DNA of 64,000 nucleotides from JAIQFF01 sp963788505 (GTDB lineage: Bacteria > Acidobacteriota > Terriglobia > Terriglobales > Acidobacteriaceae): the NCBI GenBank assembly GCA_963788505.1, contig CAWBGY010000006.1:62001-126000 (forward strand), in the 5' to 3' direction. This document shows positions 37,873-46,106 of this stretch, piece after piece. Every line of letters begins with the position of its first letter. Position 1 is the first letter of the stretch. Position numbers and translations under genes: made by a program. The notes beneath the pieces are model-generated. The model worked only from the letters and a program-made list of their open reading frames with translations, did not search any database and was not told the origin of the DNA.

Positions 37873-38613
37873 TTAAAATTGGGTTGGGTTCACGTAGGTG
37901 CTTAGACTCGAAGTCGGCAAATAGCGTCGGATCTTCGAAATCCGGTTTTGCGGGACGTATAGCATATCTCCAGTCCGCAAGTGAAAATCCTCAGCCAGGT
38001 TATGCGAATTCAGCATTCGTTTTACATTCAGGATCCGGGCCTCGGTCCGCTCCCCGGAAATCCGCCGGAAAAGGACCACTTCGGAGTGCTTGGCCTGCTC
38101 GGTGAATCCTCCGGCCAGGGCGACCCCTTCCGTTACCGTAGAATCGCCACGCAATTCGTATTTTCCCGGATGGGCGACTGCTCCGGTGGCGATGAAATAA
38201 GGCCGCTCGAAATCTTTGAGGGCGATGGTGACTTCCGGATCGTGCAGCGTCATGGCGTAAGCCTGGCGAATCGTGCTGCGCAGCTCGGCGATGGTAAGGC
38301 CTTCGACATACAGCTCATCCGTTCCCCGGAGCGCGATCAAGCCATCCGGCTGGACGGTTAGCGTCTGGTCGAACTCGGATGCGAAATTAAATTTGATCTC
38401 GATCACGTCGCTCTTTTGTAGCCGGTAGAGCGGACGGCGGTTCCCCATCTCGTCTGGACTCGATGCACCGTCCGCACTTCCGGATTTCGTGGCCTCCGTC
38501 GTGCCCTGGCCGGTCTTCGCCGCTTTCGTCTGCTGGGCCACGGCCGCCACCGAACCTGTCTGCCCCGCGCAGTACGAAAGCACGACCGCCACGCAGGTCA
38601 AAAGGTGTTTCAT
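37873..38613 (-). CDS. Outer-membrane polysaccharide export protein (Wza/OPX type)
   Basis: 246 aa. A signal peptide (MKHLLTCVAVVLSYCAGQTGSVAAVAQQ) without a clear lipobox leads to the poly-export domain (YRLQKSDVIEIKFNFASEFDQTLTVQPDGLIALRGTDELYV-type block, about 68-150) and one SLBB domain (YFIATGAVAHPGKYELRGDSTVTEGVALAGG). There is no obvious C-terminal transmembrane helix, so it is a short OPX protein that probably needs an outer-membrane partner. ATG 38613 follows CAGGAGAAGCAGAA; a longer frame begins at 38688 but has no ribosome site. It is the first gene of the polysaccharide operon. Confidence 0.9.
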   Translation of the reverse strand: MKHLLTCVAVVLSYCAGQTGSVAAVAQQTKAAKTGQGTTEATKSGSADGASSPDEMGNRRPLYRLQKSDVIEIKFNFASEFDQTLTVQPDGLIALRGTDELYVEGLTIAELRSTIRQAYAMTLHDPEVTIALKDFERPYFIATGAVAHPGKYELRGDSTVTEGVALAGGFTEQAKHSEVVLFRRISGERTEARILNVKRMLNSHNLAEDFHLRTGDMLYVPQNRISKIRRYLPTSSLSTYVNPTQF

Positions 38614-39178
38614 TTCTGCTTCTCCTGTTTCTTTGCAGCCACTCCGTTGTGTGCAAGTTATCCCGGCGAACAAGAAGCAGCAAGACATGGGAAGTGCTGT
38701 CCACGAAGGTGGGTGGATAAATCCATCTCTCTTCAGGGCCGGATAGGTGGCCTTTTGCGGACAGGATCTGCGCCACGCAAATCATTGGGGGTTGAGGTGC
38801 GCAGCACTCCCTGCGGTTGTGACAAACGCGAGAAAACGAGCCGATAGACCTGGGGATGCCGTCATCGCCACCTGGGGATGGGCAACTGGTCCCATCCTCT
38901 TTCGTAGTACCCACGAAAGTAGACTGGCCAATCTCTCGCGACTGGCCGCAGGGACCGTCGAAGTTGAGGGCCGTCGGTTAGCTCCATTGGTTACATGGAG
39001 TTAGAGGCCAGGACAGACCAGCGACAGGGCATCCTGCCCAGTCTCGATCTGGTTATCCACAGTTCGTCCGACCTTCGGCGATGTTGAGATGTCACAGAAA
39101 CGTCAAGCCGCGACCTCGTAGGCTGTCACCGATTAGCCGGGGATTGAGCCCGAGGACGAGTGGGCGCCGAAAGGATTT
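38614..39178. other. Divergent intergenic region: polysaccharide operon leader and regulator promoter
   Basis: 565 bp without a credible gene. It holds several small inverted repeats: CTTTCGT/ACGAAAG (38899-38905 with 38913-38919) and CTCCAT/ATGGAG (38982-38987 with 38995-39000). ACCTGGGGATG occurs twice about 23 bp apart (near 38850-38880). It must contain the promoter for the leftward operon and that of the rightward regulator, and is where the NusG paralogue might be recruited. Confidence 0.5.
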
Positions 39179-39895
39179 GTGGAATCAATATCAGCGGGGA
39201 TTTCGACTTCGATTGGAGTGCTGGTCGCCGATTCCAATCACATGCAATGCCAACTTCTGGTCGGCGCCCTTCGCCGCCGTCCGGAATTGCGGGTCACTTC
39301 ATGCATTCTTGAACCGGACGTCATCCTGCACGCCATCAGTTCCCTGCCCATACAGGTCGCCATTCTCAACCCCGACAACCCGAGAGACGGCTGGCCGGAC
39401 ATGACAGTCGTGCGCCGGCTGCACCTGGCCCATCCTGAGGTAGCTAAAATCATTCTGCTCGACACCTATGATCGAGAGGTCGTCGTCCACGCCTTCCGCT
39501 CCGGCGCCCGAGGCCTGTTTTGTTTTTCCCAGTACCCTTTTCGATTGCTCTGCAAGTGCATTCAGAGCGTGCACCAGGGACAGGTGTGGGCCAACAGTGA
39601 ACAGATGCAATACCTGGTCGAGGCCGTCAGCCAGGTGCCCTCGCTGCACATGGTCAACTCGCGGGGAATCCGCTTGTTGACCCCGCGCGAAGAGCAGGTG
39701 GTTGCGCTGGTGGCGGACGGCCTAAGCAATCGCGAAGTCGCGCAGGAACTCAGCCTGAGCGAGCACACTGTCAAGAAATACCTGTTCCGCATCTTTGACA
39801 AGCTGGGTATCTCGAGCCGCGTGGAACTGGTGCTGTACGCACTCAATCACGGGGGTTCCCGCCAAGCCGAGTGGGTCGCTGGAGTGGGGGCGTGA
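39179..39895 (+). CDS. NarL/LuxR-type response regulator with degenerate receiver
   Basis: 238 aa. The C-terminal LuxR-type HTH is clear (LTPREEQVVALVADGLSNREVAQELSLSEHTVKKYLFRIF). The N-terminal receiver keeps the fold but not the chemistry: the acidic pair is reduced to ADS (Asp18-Ser19), the phospho-acceptor position is Asn64 (AILNP), the switch Thr position is Asp (IILLDTY) and the conserved Lys is missing (GLFCFSQ). It should bind DNA without classic phosphorylation. GTG start with AAAGGA upstream. It is divergent from the polysaccharide operon and is a candidate regulator of it. Confidence 0.88.
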   Translation: MESISAGISTSIGVLVADSNHMQCQLLVGALRRRPELRVTSCILEPDVILHAISSLPIQVAILNPDNPRDGWPDMTVVRRLHLAHPEVAKIILLDTYDREVVVHAFRSGARGLFCFSQYPFRLLCKCIQSVHQGQVWANSEQMQYLVEAVSQVPSLHMVNSRGIRLLTPREEQVVALVADGLSNREVAQELSLSEHTVKKYLFRIFDKLGISSRVELVLYALNHGGSRQAEWVAGVGA

Positions 39896-39933
39896 CGGAT
39901 GATGCTTGCTTCGAAATCCGCAGCGAACCGGGT

Positions 39934-40542
39934 TCATGTCGGCCAGGCCCGCAAAGCCGTTCGGATAACCCCCCGCAATTCGCCTCGGCTGGCACCGCCA
40001 GCGGCCTGGACAGCCATCCCGTGGACAACGGTTGCAATGTAGCGGGCAAGGTCGGAGGGATTGGACCCGCGAGGCAGGTCGCCCTCAGCTTTTGCACGCT
40101 TTAACCGTCGCCGCAAAGCCGCTTCACCTCCGGCCCGGCGCGAGATAAGTTCCCTTCGAATCGGTTCGGCCACTTCGTTGCAAGCCAGCGCACCCTGTAC
40201 GTTTAGACATCCGGCAGGATTGCGGGAATCGGTCATCAGATCGGCAGCCCCGCGCAGCAGACCTTCTACGACCGCGCGCGCCGTGGGTTGGTCGAGTGCC
40301 TCCCGAACATAGGCGGCCGGCCCATGGGCATAGCGATCAAGCGCCCGTCGAAACAAGGCCTCCTTGTCGCCGAAGGCGGCATAGAGGCTGGGGCGGTTGA
40401 TGCCCATGGCCTGGGTCAGGTCCGACAGGGACGTACCTTCGTATCCTTTGCGCCAGAACAGCTGCAGCGCACAGTCGAGCGCTCGATCAACATCGAAGGA
40501 GCGGGGGCGTCCTTTCAATCCGGCAGACTTTGTTGCCCTCAT
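39934..40542 (-). CDS. TetR family transcriptional regulator
   Basis: 202 aa. The HTH is typical: FWRKGYEGTSLSDLTQAMGINRPSLYAAFGDKEALFRRAL at about residues 28-67. The C-terminal ligand-binding helices resemble the AcrR/YxaF group. ATG 40542 is chosen over the frame start at 40608, since the latter would run through the operator. It is divergent from the SDR gene at 40650, and a perfect inverted repeat lies in the gap, so it most likely represses that gene and itself. Confidence 0.9.
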   Translation of the reverse strand: MRATKSAGLKGRPRSFDVDRALDCALQLFWRKGYEGTSLSDLTQAMGINRPSLYAAFGDKEALFRRALDRYAHGPAAYVREALDQPTARAVVEGLLRGAADLMTDSRNPAGCLNVQGALACNEVAEPIRRELISRRAGGEAALRRRLKRAKAEGDLPRGSNPSDLARYIATVVHGMAVQAAGGASRGELRGVIRTALRAWPT

Positions 40543-40562
40543 GTTCCATATGATATGCTTTC

Positions 40563-40578
40563 TGTACCGTTTGGTACA
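40563..40578. promoter_or_regulatory. TetR-type operator between the regulator and SDR gene
   Basis: TGTACC-GTTT-GGTACA: 6-bp perfect arms around a 4-bp centre, 21 bp upstream of the TetR start and 72 bp upstream of the SDR start. Position and shape are those of a shared divergent operator. Confidence 0.65.
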
Positions 40579-40649
40579 AATGTTTGAACCTTTCCCCGTC
40601 CCGCCCACATCTGACGGGTTGCGATTCAGATTTTCCAGGGAGAAACATC

Positions 40650-41402
40650 ATGTCGAACAAACTGTCAGGCAAGGTTGCAGTGGTTACAGGAGCATCGAAG
40701 GGGATTGGCGCCGCCATCGCCAGGCATCTGGCGGCAGAGGGCGCCGCCGTAGTGGTCAACTACTCCTCCAGCAAAGAAGGCGCCGACCGCGTGGTTTCCG
40801 AGATTGTGCGGGAGGGAGGAAAAGCCGTCGCACTGCAGGCAAACGTCTCAGAGCAAAAGGAAATCGAGCGTCTCCTTTCCGAAACCAAGAAAGCATTTGG
40901 CCGGCTGGACATCCTGGTCAACAACGCTGGAGTTTACGAGTTCGTTCCGCTCGGACAGGTCACGGAGGAACACTTTCACAAGCAGTTCGACCTGAATGTG
41001 CTCGGCCTGGTCCTCACCTCGAAGGAAGCGGTGAAGTATTTCGACGACGCCGGCGGCAGCATCATCAATATCAGCTCGATTGCCAGCACCTCCGCACCCG
41101 CGGGCGGAGCGGTCTACAGCGCCACCAAGGCCGGCGTCGATGCCGTCACCAGGTCGCTCGCGAAAGAACTGGCCCCGCGGAAGATCCGTGTGAACGCCAT
41201 CAATCCGGGCATGGTCGAGACTGAAGGGCTGCATACGGCCGGAATCACAGAGAGCGATTTCCGCAAACAGGTGGAAGCTCAAACTCCGCTGGGGCGCATC
41301 GGCCAGCCCGATGACATTGCTCCCGCCGTGGTTTTCTTTGCCTCGGCAGATTCTTCCTGGATCACCGGCGAAACTCTGCTCGTCGCCGGAGGCAGTCGCT
41401 GA
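40650..41402 (+). CDS. SDR family oxidoreductase
   Basis: 250 aa classical SDR. TGASKGIG binds the cofactor, NNAG (LVNNAGVYEF) stabilises the fold, Ser lies in NISSIAS and the catalytic pair is YSATK; the C terminus GRIGQPDDIAPAVVFFAS and ITGETLLVAGG matches the glucose-1-dehydrogenase/3-oxoacyl-reductase-like group. The ATG follows CAGGGAGAAACATC. It is divergent from the TetR gene and 83 bp before a second SDR on the same strand. The substrate is not known. Confidence 0.92.
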   Translation: MSNKLSGKVAVVTGASKGIGAAIARHLAAEGAAVVVNYSSSKEGADRVVSEIVREGGKAVALQANVSEQKEIERLLSETKKAFGRLDILVNNAGVYEFVPLGQVTEEHFHKQFDLNVLGLVLTSKEAVKYFDDAGGSIINISSIASTSAPAGGAVYSATKAGVDAVTRSLAKELAPRKIRVNAINPGMVETEGLHTAGITESDFRKQVEAQTPLGRIGQPDDIAPAVVFFASADSSWITGETLLVAGGSR

Positions 41403-41485
41403 ACGACGAGGGACTGTGCGTCGTTTCTTGAGTAGCGGGCTTTGGTAACAGGTGCAATCACGCGTAATCCCCAGGAGAAGAACTC

Positions 41486-42235
41486 ATGGCGAAGCTGGAA
41501 GGTAAGGTTGCGGTTGTAACGGGAGGCACCACAGGAATCGGGCTGGCCACGGCAAAGCGTTTCGTCGCGGAAGGCGCGTACGTTTTCATCACCGGACGCC
41601 GTCAAAGCGAACTCGACGCTGCCGTCAAGCAGATTGGAAAAAACGTCACCGGGGTCCAGGGCGACGTCGCGAACCTTGCCGATCTGGACCGTTTGTACGC
41701 CACGGTGAAACAACAGAAGGGCCACATTGACATTGTCTTTGCCAACGCCGGTGGTGGGGAATTCGCGCCCCTGGGGACAATCACGGAAGCGCACTTCGAC
41801 AAGACCTTTGGCGGCAACGTCAAGGGACTTCTTTTCACGGTGCAAAAGGCGCTTCCACTGTTCCAGGACGGAGGCTCGATCATCCTGAATGCGTCCACCG
41901 CCGGGTCGCAGGGCAACGAAGCGTTCAGCGTATACGGCGCCAGCAAGGCGGCGGTGCGGTCATTCGCGCGCAGCTGGACCGTCGACCTCAAGAATCGCCA
42001 CATCCGGGTCAATGCCATCAGTCCCGGTCCGATTGACACACCGGGTCTTACCGGCCTGGCGCAGAATGAAGATCAAGCCAGGCAAATCAAGGCCAGTCTC
42101 GTAGCCACGATCCCGATGGGCCGGATGGGCGACCCGGACGAAGTAGCGAAGGCCGCCTCGTTCCTGGCCTCCGATGACAGCAGCTTTATTACCGGGATCG
42201 AGCTATTCGTGGACGGCGGGGCAGCGCAGATCTGA
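41486..42235 (+). CDS. SDR family oxidoreductase
   Basis: 249 aa. TGGTTGIG cofactor motif, FANAGGGEF, NASTAGS with the catalytic Ser, and YGASK; the C terminus reads GDPDEVAKAASFLASDDSSFITGIELFVDGG. ATG preceded by CAGGAGAAGAACTC. It is a paralogue-like neighbour of the previous SDR and is probably under the same TetR control. These two may act on one xenobiotic or aldehyde/ketone, which is only an inference from the TetR-SDR layout. Confidence 0.92.
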   Translation: MAKLEGKVAVVTGGTTGIGLATAKRFVAEGAYVFITGRRQSELDAAVKQIGKNVTGVQGDVANLADLDRLYATVKQQKGHIDIVFANAGGGEFAPLGTITEAHFDKTFGGNVKGLLFTVQKALPLFQDGGSIILNASTAGSQGNEAFSVYGASKAAVRSFARSWTVDLKNRHIRVNAISPGPIDTPGLTGLAQNEDQARQIKASLVATIPMGRMGDPDEVAKAASFLASDDSSFITGIELFVDGGAAQI

Positions 42236-42247
42236 AGCGTCCAGCCG

Positions 42248-42514
42248 TCACCTCGTCTCCGGCATTTTCCTGCAGACGATGACGGTGTGCCCGGTCTTGG
42301 AGTCGATCCGCGTAGTCACGGGTTCGCACCGGCAGGATACGGTGTTGGCGTTTTCCCGCTTGGTCACTACGCAGTGCTCAATGACCTGCGCCGTTGGCGG
42401 TGGCATCCGGCTGCGCACCGCCGCAGGGGGTGGCGGTTGCGGCGGCGCGACCGGCTTCTTCTTGGCGGAGCAGCCAACCACAAACAGAAGCAGGATGAGC
42501 CACAGGTTCTTCAT
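42248..42514 (-). CDS. Small predicted lipoprotein
   Basis: 88 aa. The start MKNLWLILLLFVVGCSAKKK gives a short signal peptide with lipobox VVGC, so Cys15 should be lipidated. A Pro-rich segment follows, then a basic region with the cysteine cluster VSCRCEP and a final VIVCRKMPE. The longer frame from 42565 would bury the signal peptide. No family recognised. It lies 194 bp downstream of the selenoprotein gene on the same strand, and its Cys-rich tail may mean a redox or metal role, but this is a guess. Confidence 0.7.
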   Translation of the reverse strand: MKNLWLILLLFVVGCSAKKKPVAPPQPPPPAAVRSRMPPPTAQVIEHCVVTKRENANTVSCRCEPVTTRIDSKTGHTVIVCRKMPETR

Positions 42515-42708
42515 GGATGAATTGCAGTTCAACTCGCCCACTATAACCTTGGCGGCATGGCCCAACCTATAGCATCAGGGATACCGAACTGCATCTCTCA
42601 TGTCCGGCATGCGGAGAGATCCGGGAGCGCCCTATCTTCCCGTGTTCCGTTGCCAAACGCGCCAGGTGTCTGGCTTCTACGGAGCGTCTTGCGGCTTGCT
42701 CCCGCGGA

Positions 42709-43734
42709 TCACTTGTGCTGAATTGCTTCCTGCGCTCGCTCCCGGTCCAGCGGCATCACTTGCACTGGCCATGAAACGGCTGATTTCTGCGGCATGTAGC
42801 ATTTCTCGCTATCGCAGGCCTGGTAGAGAAGCGTTCCTCTGAGGGTAATCGTTTTGGGCTGGGTGATCGAGGTGATGAATCCCCGATCGGCCGAAACCAC
42901 TACGTCCTGCAGCAGGCGGAAGGTGCCTTCATAGACCGGAACGGACTCCTTGATCGCCGGCAAAAACAGCACCTTGGCGTCAGGGTATCGCAAAGGCGGA
43001 AATCTCAAATCCGGAGAGTCTTCCAGAATGAGTTGGATTGCTTTGTATCCTTTCGCTCCCGGAGCATAGACATGCGTATCCGGCGGCAGGGTAACCTCAG
43101 CCGCCACCGTGAAACGACTGCCGGGAACTACCACCTCGTCAGACTGGAACAGCTTCACCCCGATGTATGGCGCGGGGACTTCACGGCCCTTGCCTTCGAC
43201 GAGCTGCGGGAACAGCTTCAAAAGCAGATTGCCGGCGGTATAACGATCGGTGTAGGCCGTCTCAAAGTACTTCTCCTTCACTGCGCCGCCAGGCCGGACG
43301 TAGAAGTATCCGGGCAGCGCCATGCCTTTGGTAAATCCGGTTGCCTCCTGGTTCAGCACCCCGTAACTCCGAATGATGTTGGAGTCGGGATCGGCGATCA
43401 GGGGATACTCAATTCCATGTCGTTGGGTGAAATCCCGCAGAATTGCGGCTGAATCGTAGCTGATGGCAGCCAGGCCGATGCCTTCCTGCCGGAATTTCTC
43501 GCGTGCAGCCTGCAACTGGACCAGTTGCTCTTTGCAGAAGGGTCACCAATCCGCGGAACGGAAGAACAGCAGCACCAGGCCGTTGCGTCCCATCAGGGAC
43601 GAAAGTGTCTGTTCCTTCGCAAACTGGTCTCTGGCCCGAAATGGAGGAGCAGGCCTGCCCGCGGGAATGCCGGGCATCTCCGCTGCGGCCAGCGCCGTCC
43701 CGACCAAAACGAGCGCAACCACGAATCGTTGCAT
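42709..43734 (-). CDS. Redoxin-domain selenoprotein (UxxC) fused to a DsbD-alpha-like domain
   Basis: 341 aa if TGA at 43543-43545 is read as selenocysteine. Residues 1-18 are a signal peptide (MQRFVVALVLVGTALAAA). The AhpC/TSA-type thioredoxin fold follows, with LVLLFFRSADW-U64-PFC67: the TGA codon occupies the first position of the CxxC redox motif. Downstream sequence continues in the same frame with EKFRQEGIGLAAISYD, EYPLIADPDSNIIRSYGV and a thioredoxin ending. From about residue 170 a beta-sandwich domain resembles the N-terminal domain of DsbD, with the cysteine pair C307 and C312 (YQACDSEKCYMPQ). A SECIS-like hairpin lies just after the UGA. Known acidobacterial redoxin selenoproteins have the same SADWUPFC-type motif. 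It is a probable periplasmic thiol oxidoreductase. The selenocysteine genes are not in this window. Confidence 0.85.
43510..43542 (-). promoter_or_regulatory. SECIS-like hairpin after the in-frame UGA
   Basis: On the coding strand the UGA is followed by CCCUU and then CUG-(7-nt bulge)-CAACUG-GUC-CAGUUG-CAG. The inner stem is a perfect 6 bp and the apex is GGUC, as in the fdhF SECIS loop (AGGUCU). The apical G lies about 20 nt after the UGA, inside the usual range for bacterial SECIS elements. An alternative pairing CUGCAA/UUGCAG competes for the same 3' bases. Confidence 0.6.
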
Positions 43735-43901
43735 GACCCTCCAACCGCGTCTCGACCTAGCGATCTCGCCGCCCGAACGCCAGAAAAGCCTGTGGCTAGT
43801 CTAAATCACGAAGTACCGACATGACCGAGCCTTGAAGCAATCAACGGGATGAGGAGATCGAGGTCGGCCCGGACCTAACCGTCGGTTACAAGGTTATCCC
43901 C

Positions 43902-44141
43902 GTGTATAGGGACGTGGCGGTCTACAATTGGCCTACCTTGACTGGCTACCTGAAGGGCACACTTATCGGACTGCTCGGATTTATCGTATTCACCCTTGCA
44001 TGGGTGGGGTGGATGATCCGGTCACCTTGGGCGCAAGGAAAAGCCGTAGGATTGGGATACCTTTTTAGCCCTCTCTATTGGACGCTCGCCCTCGCCGTGA
44101 CATTCGCTTGCACGTCCGCATATCTCGCGGTGAGGAAGTAA
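43902..44141 (+). CDS. Small hypothetical membrane protein
   Basis: 79 aa, GTG start. Two clear hydrophobic helices (GTLIGLLGFIVFTLAWVGWMI and LFSPLYWTLALAVTFACTSAYLAV) flank a short loop. No ribosome site is strong and no family is recognised. It lies between two convergent/divergent genes in a region with few other signals. The length of clean membrane pattern supports a real gene. Confidence 0.5.
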   Translation: MYRDVAVYNWPTLTGYLKGTLIGLLGFIVFTLAWVGWMIRSPWAQGKAVGLGYLFSPLYWTLALAVTFACTSAYLAVRK

Positions 44142-44176
44142 AGCCCAAGGGGACCGTGAACCGGTGCCGCCATCCG

Positions 44177-45487
44177 CTACATCAGCGCGTACAGAAACCC
44201 ATCGCTGCTGCCCACATAGATTATGTTATTCACGACCACCGGCGATGAGAGTATCGCGCCCACGCTCATCATCCGGTTGACGCCGATCACCATGCTCTCG
44301 TAGAAATTGTCGGCGAATGCGGCTTCGTAGTTGGGAGTTCCATCCGGCTTGGTCAGCGCCGGACCGTTCTGCCGCGAAGCATCCGTCTCAAATGTCCAGG
44401 CCGGTTTCTGGCTGGCAAGATCGATGGCGATCAGCTTTCCCTGGTGCGAACCAATGTAGAGCATGCCGCCGGCAATGGCGGGAGAAGAAAACAGAGGCCA
44501 ACGATTGAATTTCAGGGAGAAAATCGGGGTTCCCGTCTTGGCGTCCAGCGCGTACACCAGGGCCGTGTCGGAGGTGGCGAAGTATACCTTGCCATCCTGC
44601 ACCGCCGGCGAAGTGATCACCCACGACCCCTTGTTGTTGAATGCCCATTTCTTCTCTCCGGTCCTGGCGTCCAGGGCATAGAAGTTCGAATCGCGGCAGC
44701 CGAAGTACACCACTCCATCCATCACAGCGGCGGAAGACTGAATACCCACCTGGTTGTAGATGTCGTGGTCTTCCCCGGTCTTGAAACGCCACTTCTCTTT
44801 TCCGCTGGCGGCATCGAGGGCGTAGAAATAACTGTCCCAACTCCCGATGAACAAGGTCCCATCGGAAATCGCCGGAGACGCGTGAACGACGTCGCCGGTG
44901 TGAAATTTCCACTTCAGCGTCCCGGTTGCAGCGTCCAGGGCATAGACATTCCCGTCGCCGCTTCCAAAATATACCGACCCGCCCCACAACGCCGGAGACG
45001 ACAGATAGAAATCAAAAGGATCGGGCATGGTTTCCGCGGCGGGCTCGGATCCATGCAGGTGCTTTCCCTCGAACCGTTTCTCGCCTTCGGTCTGAAACTT
45101 CCATTTCAGCTTCCCGCTGGAAGCATCCACGGCATAGAACCGGCTGCTATAGCTGCCGAAATATACGACTCCATTCTCGACCGCCGGCGACGATGTCACT
45201 CGGACGCCGGTAAAGAGTTTCCATTTTTGCGCGCCGGACTCAAGATCAACCGCATAGAGGTTCCCGTCCGTGCTGCCGACGAAGACCATGCCGTTGGCCA
45301 CCGCAGGCGAGGAGATCACCTGGCCATCCGTGTGAAACTTCCATTTGATCTGGCTGAACTTGGGAACGCCAGCCGCGCGATAGACGCCGGTGTGGGCCAG
45401 GTTGCCGCGAAACATGGCGGTGTCCTGACCGAACGCGCTCAGGCCCAGCAGGAGTGTAAGGAACAGGGATCGGCGGGTTGTTCTCAT
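44177..45487 (-). CDS. PQQ-binding-like beta-propeller repeat protein, exported
   Basis: 436 aa. A signal peptide (MRTTRRSLFLTLLLGLSAFGQ) is followed by seven to eight repeats of about 45 residues of the form SSPAV-x-G-x-VYFGS-x-D-x-x-YALDA-x-TG-x-x-KWKF, which fold as PQQ-type propeller blades. It has no separate catalytic domain or heme motif, so it is probably a binding or scaffold propeller in the periplasm, as in BamB-like and similar proteins. The start at 45487 was chosen for the signal peptide; the open frame reaches 45649 upstream. It is not in an obvious operon. Confidence 0.85.
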   Translation of the reverse strand: MRTTRRSLFLTLLLGLSAFGQDTAMFRGNLAHTGVYRAAGVPKFSQIKWKFHTDGQVISSPAVANGMVFVGSTDGNLYAVDLESGAQKWKLFTGVRVTSSPAVENGVVYFGSYSSRFYAVDASSGKLKWKFQTEGEKRFEGKHLHGSEPAAETMPDPFDFYLSSPALWGGSVYFGSGDGNVYALDAATGTLKWKFHTGDVVHASPAISDGTLFIGSWDSYFYALDAASGKEKWRFKTGEDHDIYNQVGIQSSAAVMDGVVYFGCRDSNFYALDARTGEKKWAFNNKGSWVITSPAVQDGKVYFATSDTALVYALDAKTGTPIFSLKFNRWPLFSSPAIAGGMLYIGSHQGKLIAIDLASQKPAWTFETDASRQNGPALTKPDGTPNYEAAFADNFYESMVIGVNRMMSVGAILSSPVVVNNIIYVGSSDGFLYALM

Positions 45488-45614
45488 CCTCGATAGACGA
45501 GGAAGACTGAATATCGTCACTCCGGACAGCTCCGGGACGGTCGCCCCCCTTTGCCGGTGAGTAGAGCGGAAGCGCCGAGGGGCTGTGCTACGATCCCTCC
45601 CGGTGAGTCTTTTT

Positions 45615-45935
45615 ATGCCCTTTTTGGATATCAGCAGCCTGCGCGTCACCGAGCGTTTGCCCGGTTGGTATGGACGCTACTTTCATTCTCAGAGCATGAC
45701 ATTCGCACATTACGATTTTGTGCGTGGCTCTTCCATTCACGAGCATTTCCATCCTGAAGAAGAAGTCTACGAGGTCATCGAGGGCGAACTCGAGGTCACC
45801 ATCGACGGCGTGGCTCAGATTGCCCGAGCGGGACTCGTGGCGATTGTGCCGGCTGGCGTCCGCCATTCCGTCAAGGCCCTGACCGACGGCCGGGTGATCA
45901 TTGTCGACCATCCTGCGAGGCCTGATTTCAAGTAG
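45615..45935 (+). CDS. Cupin domain protein
   Basis: 106 aa from ATG 45615, preceded by GGTGAG; in-frame GTG codons at 45585 and 45603 are alternative starts. The cupin motif 1 is HEHFHPEEEVYEVIEG (metal-binding His, His and Glu) and motif 2 is PAGVRHSV. A single small cupin fold without other domains. The metal ligands are conserved, so it may bind Fe, Mn or Zn. Function is not predictable. It is divergent from the PQQ-propeller gene. Confidence 0.85.
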   Translation: MPFLDISSLRVTERLPGWYGRYFHSQSMTFAHYDFVRGSSIHEHFHPEEEVYEVIEGELEVTIDGVAQIARAGLVAIVPAGVRHSVKALTDGRVIIVDHPARPDFK

Positions 45936-46106
45936 CCGCTCACCAGGCACCCGGCAGATTGGCGGCGTGGCACCGGATGCTTGACCGACCACCCGCAAGC
46001 GAACCACGCCTCCTGCCTCCGGCCCCTTGTAAGCCTACCCATCCTTTTGTTATCGTGGCGGCCTCGAAGCTTTCCTACCTAAATCTGCCCACGCCGGTGG
46101 AGACCT

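Noticed and set aside
39053..39061. Perfect DnaA-box-like TTATCCACA
   Set aside because: A single box with no cluster, no AT-rich unwinding region and no dnaA or dnaN nearby; not an origin.
43543..43545. Simple nonsense mutation splitting the redoxin gene into two
   Set aside because: TGA differs from a Cys codon by one base, so an error is possible, but it lies exactly at the redox Cys, the frame is otherwise intact and a SECIS-like hairpin follows; selenocysteine explains all three.
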